Shown one piece after another: positions 1 through 8,923 of a DNA stretch of 40,903 nt. This stretch comes from JAFDWI01 sp964595905. GTDB lineage: Bacteria > Actinomycetota > Acidimicrobiia > Acidimicrobiales > Iamiaceae. The position numbers and the translations under genes are program-made. The number at the start of each line of letters is the position of its first letter. Position 1 is the first letter of the stretch. Below the pieces are notes generated by a model that was given only the letters and a program-made list of their open reading frames with translations, searched no databases and was not told the origin of the DNA. The stretch lies in assembly GCA_964595905.1 (NCBI GenBank), contig CAZQSU010000016.1, positions 1-40,903 of the forward strand, read 5' to 3'.

Positions 1-64
1 GAGCGACGACACGCACCGTGTCGCCGTGGCGCAGCTTGCGAGGGAAGACGATGGGAGGCGGCAT
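1..64 (-). CDS. LD-carboxypeptidase (peptidase S66 family), N-terminal fragment cut by window edge
   Basis: Reading leftwards from an ATG at 64, the first 21 codons give MPPPIVFPRKLRHGDTVRVV and then Ala. The pattern K-L-x-x-G-D-T-V-R-V-V-A is the usual N-terminus of S66 LD-carboxypeptidases (LdcA/MccF type), which cut tetrapeptide stems of recycled peptidoglycan or cleave microcin-like peptides. AGGA lies 7 bases before the ATG as a possible ribosome site. The catalytic Ser-Glu-His residues would lie beyond the edge, so the call rests only on this short motif. Confidence 0.55.
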   Translation of the reverse strand, partial: MPPPIVFPRKLRHGDTVRVVA

Positions 65-204
65 CCGTCGATCCTGACCGATCGCGCGGATTCGGCCGTC
101 CCACTTTTCGGATCAGGCGTGGATCGTGCACCGGGTTGCACCTGATCTGTCGATGAATGGCAGCGGGAGGCGAGTCGCCGATCCGGTTCCGACGCGAGCA
201 GAAT

Positions 205-221
205 TGATAGCGTGATAGCAT
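205..221 (+). promoter_or_regulatory. Operator and -10 box of the FitAB-type operon
   Basis: TGATAGCG (205-212) is followed directly by TGATAGCA (213-220), a head-to-tail 8-base repeat. As I recall, TGATAGCA/TGCTATCA is also the half-site bound by gonococcal FitA. The second copy contains TAGCAT (216-221), a TANNNT -10 box 8 bases before the ATG at 230. Binding of the antitoxin-toxin complex here would block the promoter, so autoregulation is inferred. Confidence 0.55.
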
Positions 222-229
222 CAATGGTC

Positions 230-481
230 ATGGCACAGATCATCGTCCGCAGACTGGATGACGACGTGAAGGCCGCCCTGCAACGACGTGCTCGTGCACA
301 CGGACGCTCGACCGAGGCGGAAGTGCGTGAGATCCTTCGCGCGGCGGTGCGCAGTGAGCCGGATGCGCCGGTCGATCTCGGATCGACCATTGCTGCGAGA
401 TTCAGAGGAAACGGGTTGGACGATGCCATCACGGAACTCCGTGGGTCACCGGCCCGACCGGCCGACTTGGGCGACGGGTGA
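230..481 (+). CDS. FitA-like ribbon-helix-helix antitoxin
   Basis: A protein of 83 residues that would bind DNA as a dimer and neutralise the PIN toxin encoded next. The N-terminus MAQIIVRRLDDDVKAAL gives the beta strand and first helix of an Arc/CopG-type ribbon-helix-helix; GRSTEAEVREILRAAV follows and is characteristic of FitA/VapB antitoxins. The C-terminal half should wrap round the toxin. In-frame GTG 212 and ATG 224 exist, but ATG 230 is chosen because a TAGCAT -10 box lies 8 bases upstream and family members begin this way. The stop overlaps the toxin start in GTGA, indicating translational coupling. Confidence 0.85.
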   Translation: MAQIIVRRLDDDVKAALQRRARAHGRSTEAEVREILRAAVRSEPDAPVDLGSTIAARFRGNGLDDAITELRGSPARPADLGDG

Positions 482-921
482 TCCTGCTCGACACGAACGT
501 CCTGTCGGCGCTGATGCGTTCCGAGCCCGATCCCGAGGTCGTCGACTGGCTCGACTCGCAGGCGGCCGAGTCCCTCTGGACGACCACGGTGACGGTGTTC
601 GAGATCTGTGCGGGAATCGAACGCCTGCCGGTCTCCAGGCGTCGGCGTTCCCTCCAAGACGCCTTCGCGCAGGTCTTGGAACACGACCTCGACGGACGGG
701 TCGTGAACTTCGATGAGTCCGCCGCACGAGCCGCGGGCAAGCTCCTCGCCGGACAGGAGGGCGTCGGAAGATCGATCGAGATCAGGGACGTGCAGATCGC
801 CGGCATCGCACTCGCGCGCCGGGCAACCGTGGCAACTCGGAACATCAGGCACTTCCAGCATCTCGGCGTCGACCTCGTCGACCCGTGGAACCCCGGCGCC
901 GGCGAACGTCGGTCACCGTGA
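478..921 (+). CDS. FitB/VapC-like PIN-domain ribonuclease toxin
   Basis: A 147-residue PIN-domain protein expected to be a Mg2+-dependent RNase and the toxin partner of the preceding antitoxin. The acidic active-site residues are visible: D5 in LLDTNVLS, E42 in VFEICAG and D104 in RDVQIAGIA; the fourth position is N122 in ATRNIRHF, where many relatives have Asn. The GTG start overlaps the antitoxin stop by four bases. Length and motif spacing are those of intact FitB/VapC proteins, so the toxin is probably functional. The RNA target cannot be read from sequence. Confidence 0.88.
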   Translation: MILLDTNVLSALMRSEPDPEVVDWLDSQAAESLWTTTVTVFEICAGIERLPVSRRRRSLQDAFAQVLEHDLDGRVVNFDESAARAAGKLLAGQEGVGRSIEIRDVQIAGIALARRATVATRNIRHFQHLGVDLVDPWNPGAGERRSP

Positions 922-945
922 GCTGGTCCCGACAAGACTGGGCCG

Positions 946-1812
946 ATGGACGACCCCAACATCCTCGTCGACACCACCCCGTCGATCGACGCCATCGACC
1001 CCACCCTCACCCACTCGGTCATCACCGACGCCTGGGGGTTGTTCTACGCCCAGGGCGGGGTGGTCATGGCCGCCGCGCTGCGGGCGATGACCGCGGTGTT
1101 GGAACGCGACGACTTCGCTCTGGTGAGTGCGAGTGCCACGTTCTGCCGTCCGGTGGCGTGTGGACCGGTCCAGACCCGGGTGCATGTGTTGCACAGCGGT
1201 CGTCGAGGCGCGCAGGTCGTCGGCTCGCTGCGGGACCCCTCTGCCCGGGCCGGGGCGGTGAGCGTGGCGGTCTCGGCGGTGTTCTGCGACCCGAACCTGC
1301 CCGGGCCGAGCGTGTCGCCGTTGTCGCCGCCGCCCGAGTTGCAGCATCCGCCGGCCGCGGACGCCGAGCAGGCATCGATCGAGAATGCCTTTCCGCTCGG
1401 GTTTCTCGACAACACCCAGTGGCAGACCGCCGCCCAGCCCGACGGCACGCCGCCCGACGCCGGGTCGGCGTCCGGTGGGCAGCCGCCGCGTTTGGCGTTG
1501 TGGTTCCGGTTCAAGAACCCCCCGGCGCATCCTGAGGACCCGTGGGAGCCGGCGCTGTTGCCGATCCCGGGCGACGCGCTCGGGTCCGCACTGATCGTCG
1601 CCGTGGGTGACGGCGAGCCCGTCGGCAGCGTCTCGTTGCAGATCGACCTGCAGGTCCACGCACCGATGACGGGCCCCTGGATCGGCATCGACTCGACGTG
1701 CACCCATGTCGGCAACGGCCTGGCGACCGGCGTGTTGCACCTGTGGAGTGGCGAGGGCGTCCACGTCGCCACGGTCACCCAGACGGCGATGTTGCGCAGT
1801 TTCGGCGAGTGA
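946..1812 (+). CDS. Acyl-CoA thioesterase-like double-hotdog protein
   Basis: A 288-residue cytosolic protein of the TesB-like / 4HBT_3 thioesterase family, expected to hydrolyse an acyl-CoA thioester. The N-terminal hotdog contains GLFYAQGGVVMAAALRAM near residues 31-48, a typical substrate-pocket helix; the second hotdog covers about 185-287 and ends VTQTAMLRSF, as in family members. A Pro/Gly/Ala-rich linker (about 118-180) separates them. The ATG lies 24 bases after the toxin gene, with no clear ribosome site. Substrate unknown; a link to the toxin-antitoxin pair is not implied. Confidence 0.75.
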   Translation: MDDPNILVDTTPSIDAIDPTLTHSVITDAWGLFYAQGGVVMAAALRAMTAVLERDDFALVSASATFCRPVACGPVQTRVHVLHSGRRGAQVVGSLRDPSARAGAVSVAVSAVFCDPNLPGPSVSPLSPPPELQHPPAADAEQASIENAFPLGFLDNTQWQTAAQPDGTPPDAGSASGGQPPRLALWFRFKNPPAHPEDPWEPALLPIPGDALGSALIVAVGDGEPVGSVSLQIDLQVHAPMTGPWIGIDSTCTHVGNGLATGVLHLWSGEGVHVATVTQTAMLRSFGE

Positions 1813-2002
1813 CCCGACCCGATGGTCGGCCGTGCGGCCAGGCCGGCTCCGCGTCCCGGACCCGCGTCCCGACCACGTCTTTGAACGGTTTCCATCCCCA
1901 TGACCCGGAAAACGGTGCAATGACGCGATGTGCGTACCCCACCTTTCGATTCGGCGCCCCGGTGGCGTGAGCCGTCCCGGCTTCGCTGTCCAACCCCCTG
2001 AG

Positions 2003-2008
2003 TAGGGT
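2003..2008 (+). promoter_or_regulatory. -10 box of the recCBD operon (leaderless type)
   Basis: TAGGGT ends 7 bases before the recC ATG. This spacing would start transcription at or next to the ATG, giving a leaderless mRNA. The 203 bases between 1813 and 2015 hold no gene and no other signal I can support; there is no convincing -35. Confidence 0.45.
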
Positions 2009-2015
2009 CCCCGGC

Positions 2016-5000
2016 ATGCTCGAGATCGTGCGCGGCAACTCGCTGGGAACCCTTGCCCGGCGGTGCGCGTCGGTGCTGATCGAACCTCCGCCCGACCCAC
2101 TGGCTCGTGAGTGGATCGCCACGCCGACGCCGGGCATCGCGCGGTGGCTGTCGCTGGAATTGGCCCGGCACCTCGGCGCGTCCGGCCCTGGTGCCGGGGA
2201 CGGGATCAGCGCGAACATCGAGTTCGCCCGCGTCGGCCACCTGCGCCGCGCGGTACTGGCAGCCGGGTTCGACGACCCGGGGGAGGCCGACCCGTGGCTT
2301 CCCGAGCGGGTCTTTTGGACGTTGTGTGCGTTGTACCAGGACGAAACCGAGAACTTGGAGCTGCCCGCTCTGGGAGAAGGGGTGACCCTGACCGCCCGGG
2401 CGCGACGGAGCTTGGGGCTGTTCACCCGCTACGAGATCTACCGACCGGCGATGTTGCGCGCCTGGGCGAACGGCCGGGATGTCGACGGCAACGCCATCGT
2501 GCTGCCCGACGCGGATCGGTGGCAGCCTCGGTTGTTCCGCGCGCTCGCCGAGCGGCTGGCCACGCCGAATCCCGCCGAACGACTTCCCGATCTCGAGCAT
2601 CAGTTGCGGGAAGGGTCCCTCGAGGTCGACCTGCCCGAGCGTCTGACGTTCTTCGGGTTTCTCACCCCACCGGGAGGGTCCGAGTTCGCCTCGCTCCTGG
2701 AGGCCGTGGCGTCCAACCGGAGCGTCCACTGTCTGCTGCTCGATCCCGCGCCGTCCGCGTCGCCGGACGCCTGGCAGGGTCTGACGCGCTCGTGGGCCGT
2801 CGGCGTGGCCGCGACCAGGGAAGTGCTCGCATCCTCCGATGAAGAAGTGCTGCCACCGGTTGCCGAGTTCGTTGCGTCACCGACTTCCGTGCTCGGCAGA
2901 CTCCAGCGCCATCTGCGGGGAGAGCCGGTCGCTCCATTGTCGAGTTGGAGCGAGGCGGACGGGTCGCTGCGCGTGCACGGCTGTCAGGGCGCCCGCCGCC
3001 AGGTCGAGGTCCTGCGCGACGTGATCTGTGCCCGCCTCGAGGGCGACCACACGCTCACCGAAGAGGACATCGTCGTGTTCTGCGGCGATCTGGCGCGCTT
3101 CACGCCGCTGATCCATTCGGTGTTCACCACTGCTCGGAGCATCGGCGACCGCGCCGATGCCTCCGGTAAGCTGCCCGCGGGCAGCCCGACCCTCCGGTAC
3201 CGGATCGACGGCGCCGGCGGCGGTCCCGAGAATCCGGTCGTGGTCGCCGTCCGGGCCGTGCTCGGTCTGGTCACGAGCCGGTTCAGCGCCCTCGACGTGG
3301 TCGAGTTCTGTGGACTGACGGCGGTACGGAACCGTTGGGGGTTCGACGACGAAGACCTGGCGACGATCCGTGACTGGGTCATCCATCTGGATGTCCGTTG
3401 GGGTATCGACGGTGCCCACCGGGCGCAGCATGGCATCGACCCGTCGATCGTCGCCGGGACATGGCGCCGGGCACTCGACCGGCTCGCCCTCGGCGTCGCC
3501 CACGCCCGTGACGATGTCGTCGTCGGCGACGACCTCGTGCCCTACGCCGTCGAGAGTGACGGCGCCGAGCTCCTCGGTCGACTGGCCGATCTGCTCGCCC
3601 GTCTCGCGGCGTTGTCCGAGTCGGCCGCCGAACCGATGCCGACCGCCGACCGACTGCGGCGGCTCGCCGACGATCTGGAGGCACTCGTGGCCCCGGACGA
3701 CGGTGCGGACTGGCAACTCGACGCGCTGCACCGCATGGGCCAGACGGATTTCGACCGCTCGGGGACGCTGCGGTCCTGGGTGGGTCAGCTCCCCACCACC
3801 CTCGGTGACCTGCGCCCCGAGCTGCTGCATCGCCTCGAAGGCGGCGGCTGGGGGAGCGGGGGGTTCCGTGGTGGTATCACCTTCACGACCCCCGATCGTC
3901 TGGCCGGCGTTCCGTTCCGCGTCGTGGGTCTGCTCGGCCTCGACGAAGGGGCGGTGCCCTCCCCGGTCCGTGGCGGTGACGACCTGTTGGGGCTCGATCC
4001 CCGCCCGGGTGACCCGGATCCCCGTGCGGCGACGCTGGCGGCCTACCTCGCCGCGGTCGGTTCGGCCGCCGAGTCACTCGACATCTTCCACGATGTCCGG
4101 GACCTGACCACGAACCAGCAGCTCCCCGACAGCGTCGCGCTCGCCGAGCTGTGGGGTGAGATCCGGCAACTGGGCCCTGCAGGGAACGGTGCCGTCGATG
4201 CATTGCGGATCGACCATCCGCGCCACGGCACCGACCCGGACAACTTCCTCACCGGGGCCCTGATCCCTGATCGGCCGTGGAGTTTCGATCCGCTTGCCCT
4301 CGCGGGCGCCCGGGCCCGCGCCCGGGCAGGTTCGACGACGAACACTCCGACTTCACCCAGGCCTGTTCCGGCCGCCGGTACGGGTCGGGTCGAGCCCGAG
4401 GAACTCGTGGAGCTCAGCGACCTCGCGGCATTCGCCGAAGACCCGGCGCGGTACCTGTGCCGCGGCGTCTTGGACGTTCGTCTGCCGCGGGAAGCGGGCG
4501 ACCTCCAGGGACATCTCCGGACCGGACTCGATCTGCTCGAGGAGAGCGGCCTCCGCCGCGAACTGTTCGAGGCTCACCTGATCGATGGCGCCGCGGTCGA
4601 CAACGAGGCGAGGCTGCGGTTGCTCACCGCCCAGGACCGCCTTCCGGTCGGGACCATCGGTGCGTCGGACTTCACGAAGGTCGACGATGAGGCGGCAGCA
4701 TTGGCCGATGCCGCACGTTCCGCCCGGCCGTCCGGTGAGACGCTCACGTTGCCGGTCGATCTGAAATTCGACGACGGTCGAATGATCACCGGCAAAGCCG
4801 AGGTGTTCCGCACTCCCGACGGTTACGTGCGGTTCAGCGCGCGGGCACGCCGACTCAAGGTCGGGCACCGCCTCAGCATCTGGACGGAGCTGCTGGCCCT
4901 GGCAGCGTCGTTCCCCGAGGAGTCCTTCGAGGCGATCCTGATCGGACGGCCTGCATCCAGCGGCTCGAGGAAGCCGTTCGAGACCAGCGTCTTCGGTGTC

Positions 5001-5366
5001 GTCGATGACGGGGACGCGGTGCGACGGGCGCTGCAGCGCATCATGGATTGGCGCGATGCGCTGTGCCGGGCCCCGGAGGCGGTGAGTTTCGAGGCGTTTG
5101 CATCCCGCCTGCTCGCCGGTGGGGGCGATGGCTGGAGCGACAGGCCGATCGACAAGAAGGTGCGCGACGCCTGGGATCGCGCGTCCCGGTATGCAGCAGA
5201 GCTGCCGTTCCTCTCGGCCGGGCGGCAACTGATCCAGATACTCGATGAGCCACGCCTCCCACGCGATCCCGAGGCGCATCGGGAGACGGGTCGTGTGGCC
5301 GGATTCCTTGCCGATGTGGACCGTCACTGGCAGGCGACGGTCACTACCGAAGGGGGAGCGGGCTGA
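2016..5366 (+). CDS. recC: RecBCD exonuclease V subunit gamma (RecC)
   Basis: A protein of 1116 residues, the normal size of RecC. It is the non-catalytic scaffold and Chi-sensing subunit of the RecBCD helicase-nuclease that resects double-strand breaks. The N-terminus MLEIVRGNSLGTLARR is typical. Around residues 312-330 the sequence VHGCQGARRQVEVLRD matches the conserved helicase-like motif, and VVGLLGLDEGAVPSPVRGGD (about 633-652) is the other family signature. Helicase and nuclease-like domains lack catalytic residues, as in other RecC proteins. A leaderless -10 box supports this ATG. The stop overlaps the recB ATG by one base, so the genes are co-transcribed and probably translationally coupled. 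Confidence 0.95.
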   Translation: MLEIVRGNSLGTLARRCASVLIEPPPDPLAREWIATPTPGIARWLSLELARHLGASGPGAGDGISANIEFARVGHLRRAVLAAGFDDPGEADPWLPERVFWTLCALYQDETENLELPALGEGVTLTARARRSLGLFTRYEIYRPAMLRAWANGRDVDGNAIVLPDADRWQPRLFRALAERLATPNPAERLPDLEHQLREGSLEVDLPERLTFFGFLTPPGGSEFASLLEAVASNRSVHCLLLDPAPSASPDAWQGLTRSWAVGVAATREVLASSDEEVLPPVAEFVASPTSVLGRLQRHLRGEPVAPLSSWSEADGSLRVHGCQGARRQVEVLRDVICARLEGDHTLTEEDIVVFCGDLARFTPLIHSVFTTARSIGDRADASGKLPAGSPTLRYRIDGAGGGPENPVVVAVRAVLGLVTSRFSALDVVEFCGLTAVRNRWGFDDEDLATIRDWVIHLDVRWGIDGAHRAQHGIDPSIVAGTWRRALDRLALGVAHARDDVVVGDDLVPYAVESDGAELLGRLADLLARLAALSESAAEPMPTADRLRRLADDLEALVAPDDGADWQLDALHRMGQTDFDRSGTLRSWVGQLPTTLGDLRPELLHRLEGGGWGSGGFRGGITFTTPDRLAGVPFRVVGLLGLDEGAVPSPVRGGDDLLGLDPRPGDPDPRAATLAAYLAAVGSAAESLDIFHDVRDLTTNQQLPDSVALAELWGEIRQLGPAGNGAVDALRIDHPRHGTDPDNFLTGALIPDRPWSFDPLALAGARARARAGSTTNTPTSPRPVPAAGTGRVEPEELVELSDLAAFAEDPARYLCRGVLDVRLPREAGDLQGHLRTGLDLLEESGLRRELFEAHLIDGAAVDNEARLRLLTAQDRLPVGTIGASDFTKVDDEAAALADAARSARPSGETLTLPVDLKFDDGRMITGKAEVFRTPDGYVRFSARARRLKVGHRLSIWTELLALAASFPEESFEAILIGRPASSGSRKPFETSVFGVVDDGDAVRRALQRIMDWRDALCRAPEAVSFEAFASRLLAGGGDGWSDRPIDKKVRDAWDRASRYAAELPFLSAGRQLIQILDEPRLPRDPEAHRETGRVAGFLADVDRHWQATVTTEGGAG

Positions 5367-8300
5367 TGCCGTATCCGGATTTCGAGATCACCGAATTGCC
5401 CCCATCGCGGTTGCTCATCGAAGCGAGCGCCGGCACCGGCAAGACCCACGCCCTCACCGGGCTCGCGGTGCACCTGCTGGGGCGCGGCGAGGTGGGCGTC
5501 GACGAGTTGCTGGTCGTCACCTTCACCCGTCTCGCCACCGCCGAGTTGCGGGACCGGATCCGCACCACCATCGAAGGAGTACGCGACATCCTCGACGGTT
5601 CCGCACCTGATCCGGGGCTCGCCCCGGTCGTCGAGTCACTCCGGTCCTGGGATGGAGCCGCGGCAAGGGCCAATCTCACCGACGCGCTGGCCCGCTATGA
5701 CGCGCTGACCGTGACGACCATCCACGGGTTCGCCCAGCGGGCCCTCGCCTCCTTCGGGGCGCTGGCCGGCGAGGACACCGATTTCACGGTCCTGTCGGAT
5801 TCCTCGGAGATGCTCATCGATGCGGCGAACGACGAGTACGCGTCGCTGTCCCACCGCTACTCGGCCGTCCCCGTCACCGGTGGGCCCGACGACGACTCGG
5901 GCGTCCCAGCGCCGCTTCGAGCACTGCCGAGATCGGTCGATCAGGTCGTCACCACCGCAAAGGCGATCGACGATGCGCTCGACCTGCTCCTGCTGCCCGA
6001 AGTCGACCTGGCCCCTGCGGCGATCGAAGCGCTGGTCACGTCGGGCGAGGTGGACGAACCGACCGCGTGCGCCCTCGTCGCCGGGCGGTCGGTGGAGATC
6101 GCGGCCACCCGTCGACGCGGCGGCGGATTCCGGAGCTACGGCGAATTGCTGACCGGCCTGCGGGACGCGCTCGACAGCCCGGTGGGCGCGGCGTTGCAGA
6201 AGCGACTCGGTGACCAGTTTCGGATGGCGCTGATCGACGAGTTCCAGGACACCGACCAGGTCCAGTGGGCCATCTTCGATCGCTGCTTCGGTCGGGAGGA
6301 CGGGCGTCTGATCCTGGTGGGCGACCCGAAGCAGGCGATCTACGCCTTCCGCGGGGCCAACATCCACACGTACTCCAACGCGGCGTCGCAGTCGGGCATG
6401 GCGCGGCGCCGGCTCGGGACGAACTGGCGCTCGGACGGTCCGGTCCTCCGCGGTCTGGAGACCTTGTTGACGGGAGCCGAGTTCGGTTCCGGGATCGAAT
6501 TCACCCCGGTCGGCCCGGCCCCCGGCCACGAGGGCGGTCGCCTGCGGCGCGACGACGGCCTTCCGGTCACTCCGGTGGAGCTGGCCGTCGCCGACGGCGA
6601 GACGCTGGCGGTCGACAATCCGTCCAAACCGGTCCTCGCCGCCGTCGCAGATCGAGTCGTGGAGTCCTACCTCGTCGAGCATCTGATCGACCTGCTGGAC
6701 CACGGGATGATCGAGAGCGACGACGGATCAGCCCGACGGGTCGAACCGTCCGACATCGCCCTCCTCGTGCGTTCTCACGCGCTGGGTGCCACGGTGGCCG
6801 CAGCACTGGAGCGGGCGGGGATCCCGGCGGTGGTGCACGGCAATGGCGACGTCCGGGCTTCGGCCGACCCCGGGTGGTCGGGTGGTCCCCAGCCGAGCGT
6901 CGCGGCGCTCGCCTGGCGGTTCCTGCTCGAAGCCGTGGCCGATCCGGCGGACGCCCGCCGGGCACGCGCCGCCGCGGTCGGGGTGTTCGGCCCGTTGACG
7001 TCACCCGTCGACCTCACGGATGTGGATGAGGAGACCATCGCCACATTCCAGCGCCAACTCGTCGACTGGGCGGGGGAGCTGGCCCGATCGGGGCCTGCCG
7101 CGTTTGCCGGCCGGATCTGGGCCGAGTCCCCGGTCGTGACGCGGGTCCTCGGCCGGCCCGGGGGTGAGCGACTCATGACCGATCTGGAACACCTGGGAGA
7201 GCTGTTCGCCATCGAGTTCGGCACCGCGCCGGTGTCGCCCGATCGCCTGATCGGACTCCTCGAGCCACCCTCGGGTTCGGAAGAGGAAGGCGCCGGCCGC
7301 ATCGGCCAGCGCCGCATCCCCACCGGGGCCCCGTCGGTGAGGATCATGACGGTTCACAGCGCCAAAGGGCTGGAGTTTCCGATCGTCGGCTGCATCGGGA
7401 TGCACAAGCTCAAGCCGGGCCAGAGCAACCGTTCCTACGACGCGGCAACCGGTCGACAGGTGATCGACCTCGCCAAGGGCGCTGATTTCGTCGCGGGAGC
7501 CAGACGCGAGGAGCGGGATGAGAGTCTGCGGTTGCTGTACGTGGCACTCACCAGGGCCGTGCACCACGTCTTCACCTGTTGGATCAACGAGCGAAATTCG
7601 CCCTACGCGCCGCTGACCCGGGTGCTTTTCGCCCGGGACACCGACGGCTCGATCGATCTCGACACCTACCGTGCGGACAAGGTCACCCCGCCCGTGGGCG
7701 AAGCTGCCCGCGGGCAGCTCGAGGCACTTGCCGCGCACTCGGACGGAACCCTGGGGATCCGGGTCCTCGATGCCGATGATCTCGCCGCCCCGGGTCGACG
7801 TTGGCAACCAGAACCTGCAGCGGCGGCTGGTCCCGATGCCGATGGGGTGGGCACCCCGGTGCTGTCGGTGGCCACGTTGTCGAAGCGCCCGGATCGGCAC
7901 CCGTCCCGCTGGTCGTTCACCGCGATCACGGCGAGTCGGGATCACGAGGCCGTCCACGACGATGCCCCCACCGAGAGCGGCGCCGACGAGGGGCCGGACA
8001 CCCTGGAGACCGACGGCGACCTGTTCGACGTCGAGGAAACCGAGATGATCGTGCCCGAGGATGCGGTGTCGCCGCTGGCCTGGCTGCCCGCGGGCACGGC
8101 GTTCGGCACGCTCGTCCACGCCGTCCTCGAAGACGTGGACTTCACCAGTGACGACCTCGTGGTTGATCTCCGGCAGATCCTCGCGGCCAAGCAGTCACTT
8201 CGCTACCTGCCCCTGCGTCCGATGGGCCCGGCCGGGTCGGTGGTCGGGACGGGGGAGGAGCTGTTCGTCGAGGGCCTCGCCGAGGCCATCGAGGCCCCCC

Positions 8301-8923
8301 TGGGGGCACTCTGGGGTGGGCGGTGCCTGCGGGACGTGCGCGTCGCCGACCGGTTGAGCGAGTGCGGTTTCGACCTGCGATTGGACCCCGACGACGACCG
8401 GGCACTCACCGCGGGAACCATCGGCGAGGTGGCGCTGGCGCATCTGGGTGTCGACGATCCCTACCGCCCGTGGGCCGAGGGGCTGGCCGAGGGCCGCTTC
8501 GCCGTCGACCTGTCGGGTCACCTGACCGGTTCGATCGACCTGATCACACGCATTCGAGATGACGGCGACGGCCCGCCGCGTTTCGTGGTGAGCGACTACA
8601 AGTCCAACCGGCTGCACCCCGCGGGCCAGAGGCCCGACCCCGACGACTACGGCCCCGATGCGCTCGTGCAGGCCATGGTCGCCCACGACTATCCCCTCCA
8701 GGCGTTGTTGTACTCGGTGGCGCTGCACCGCTACCTGCGGTGGCGCCTGCCCGACTATGACCCCGCCGTCCATCTGGGTGGGGTGACCTACCTGTTCGTC
8801 CGGGGCATGCGGCCCGACGTGCCCGCGGGCAGCGAAGCGCAGCCACCGGGCGTGGCGTCCTGGCGGGTGCCACCGGCACTCATCGCCGAGCTCGATGCTC
8901 GATTCGCGGGGAGGTCCGCGTGA
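5366..8923 (+). CDS. recB: RecBCD exonuclease V subunit beta (RecB), helicase-nuclease
   Basis: A 1185-residue 3'-5' SF1A helicase with a C-terminal RecB nuclease. Walker A EASAGTGKTHAL is at about 19-30, Walker B LIDEFQDTDQ at 287-296, GDPKQAIYAFRGA at about 318-330, motif V VHSAKGLEF near 661-670 and motif VI YVALTRA near 724-730. The nuclease is complete: HAV (about 914), GSIDLI (about 1054) and SDYKSN (about 1075) supply the His, Asp, Asp and Lys residues. It is both the slow motor and the only nuclease of the complex. It overlaps recC and recD by one base each, so subunits can be made in fixed ratio. Confidence 0.96.
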   Translation: MPYPDFEITELPPSRLLIEASAGTGKTHALTGLAVHLLGRGEVGVDELLVVTFTRLATAELRDRIRTTIEGVRDILDGSAPDPGLAPVVESLRSWDGAAARANLTDALARYDALTVTTIHGFAQRALASFGALAGEDTDFTVLSDSSEMLIDAANDEYASLSHRYSAVPVTGGPDDDSGVPAPLRALPRSVDQVVTTAKAIDDALDLLLLPEVDLAPAAIEALVTSGEVDEPTACALVAGRSVEIAATRRRGGGFRSYGELLTGLRDALDSPVGAALQKRLGDQFRMALIDEFQDTDQVQWAIFDRCFGREDGRLILVGDPKQAIYAFRGANIHTYSNAASQSGMARRRLGTNWRSDGPVLRGLETLLTGAEFGSGIEFTPVGPAPGHEGGRLRRDDGLPVTPVELAVADGETLAVDNPSKPVLAAVADRVVESYLVEHLIDLLDHGMIESDDGSARRVEPSDIALLVRSHALGATVAAALERAGIPAVVHGNGDVRASADPGWSGGPQPSVAALAWRFLLEAVADPADARRARAAAVGVFGPLTSPVDLTDVDEETIATFQRQLVDWAGELARSGPAAFAGRIWAESPVVTRVLGRPGGERLMTDLEHLGELFAIEFGTAPVSPDRLIGLLEPPSGSEEEGAGRIGQRRIPTGAPSVRIMTVHSAKGLEFPIVGCIGMHKLKPGQSNRSYDAATGRQVIDLAKGADFVAGARREERDESLRLLYVALTRAVHHVFTCWINERNSPYAPLTRVLFARDTDGSIDLDTYRADKVTPPVGEAARGQLEALAAHSDGTLGIRVLDADDLAAPGRRWQPEPAAAAGPDADGVGTPVLSVATLSKRPDRHPSRWSFTAITASRDHEAVHDDAPTESGADEGPDTLETDGDLFDVEETEMIVPEDAVSPLAWLPAGTAFGTLVHAVLEDVDFTSDDLVVDLRQILAAKQSLRYLPLRPMGPAGSVVGTGEELFVEGLAEAIEAPLGALWGGRCLRDVRVADRLSECGFDLRLDPDDDRALTAGTIGEVALAHLGVDDPYRPWAEGLAEGRFAVDLSGHLTGSIDLITRIRDDGDGPPRFVVSDYKSNRLHPAGQRPDPDDYGPDALVQAMVAHDYPLQALLYSVALHRYLRWRLPDYDPAVHLGGVTYLFVRGMRPDVPAGSEAQPPGVASWRVPPALIAELDARFAGRSA

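Noticed and set aside
1868..1915. GTTT and AAAC sites upstream of recC
   Set aside because: Neither strand has GGGNAG at 15-16 bases; no SigF-type promoter is claimed for recCBD.
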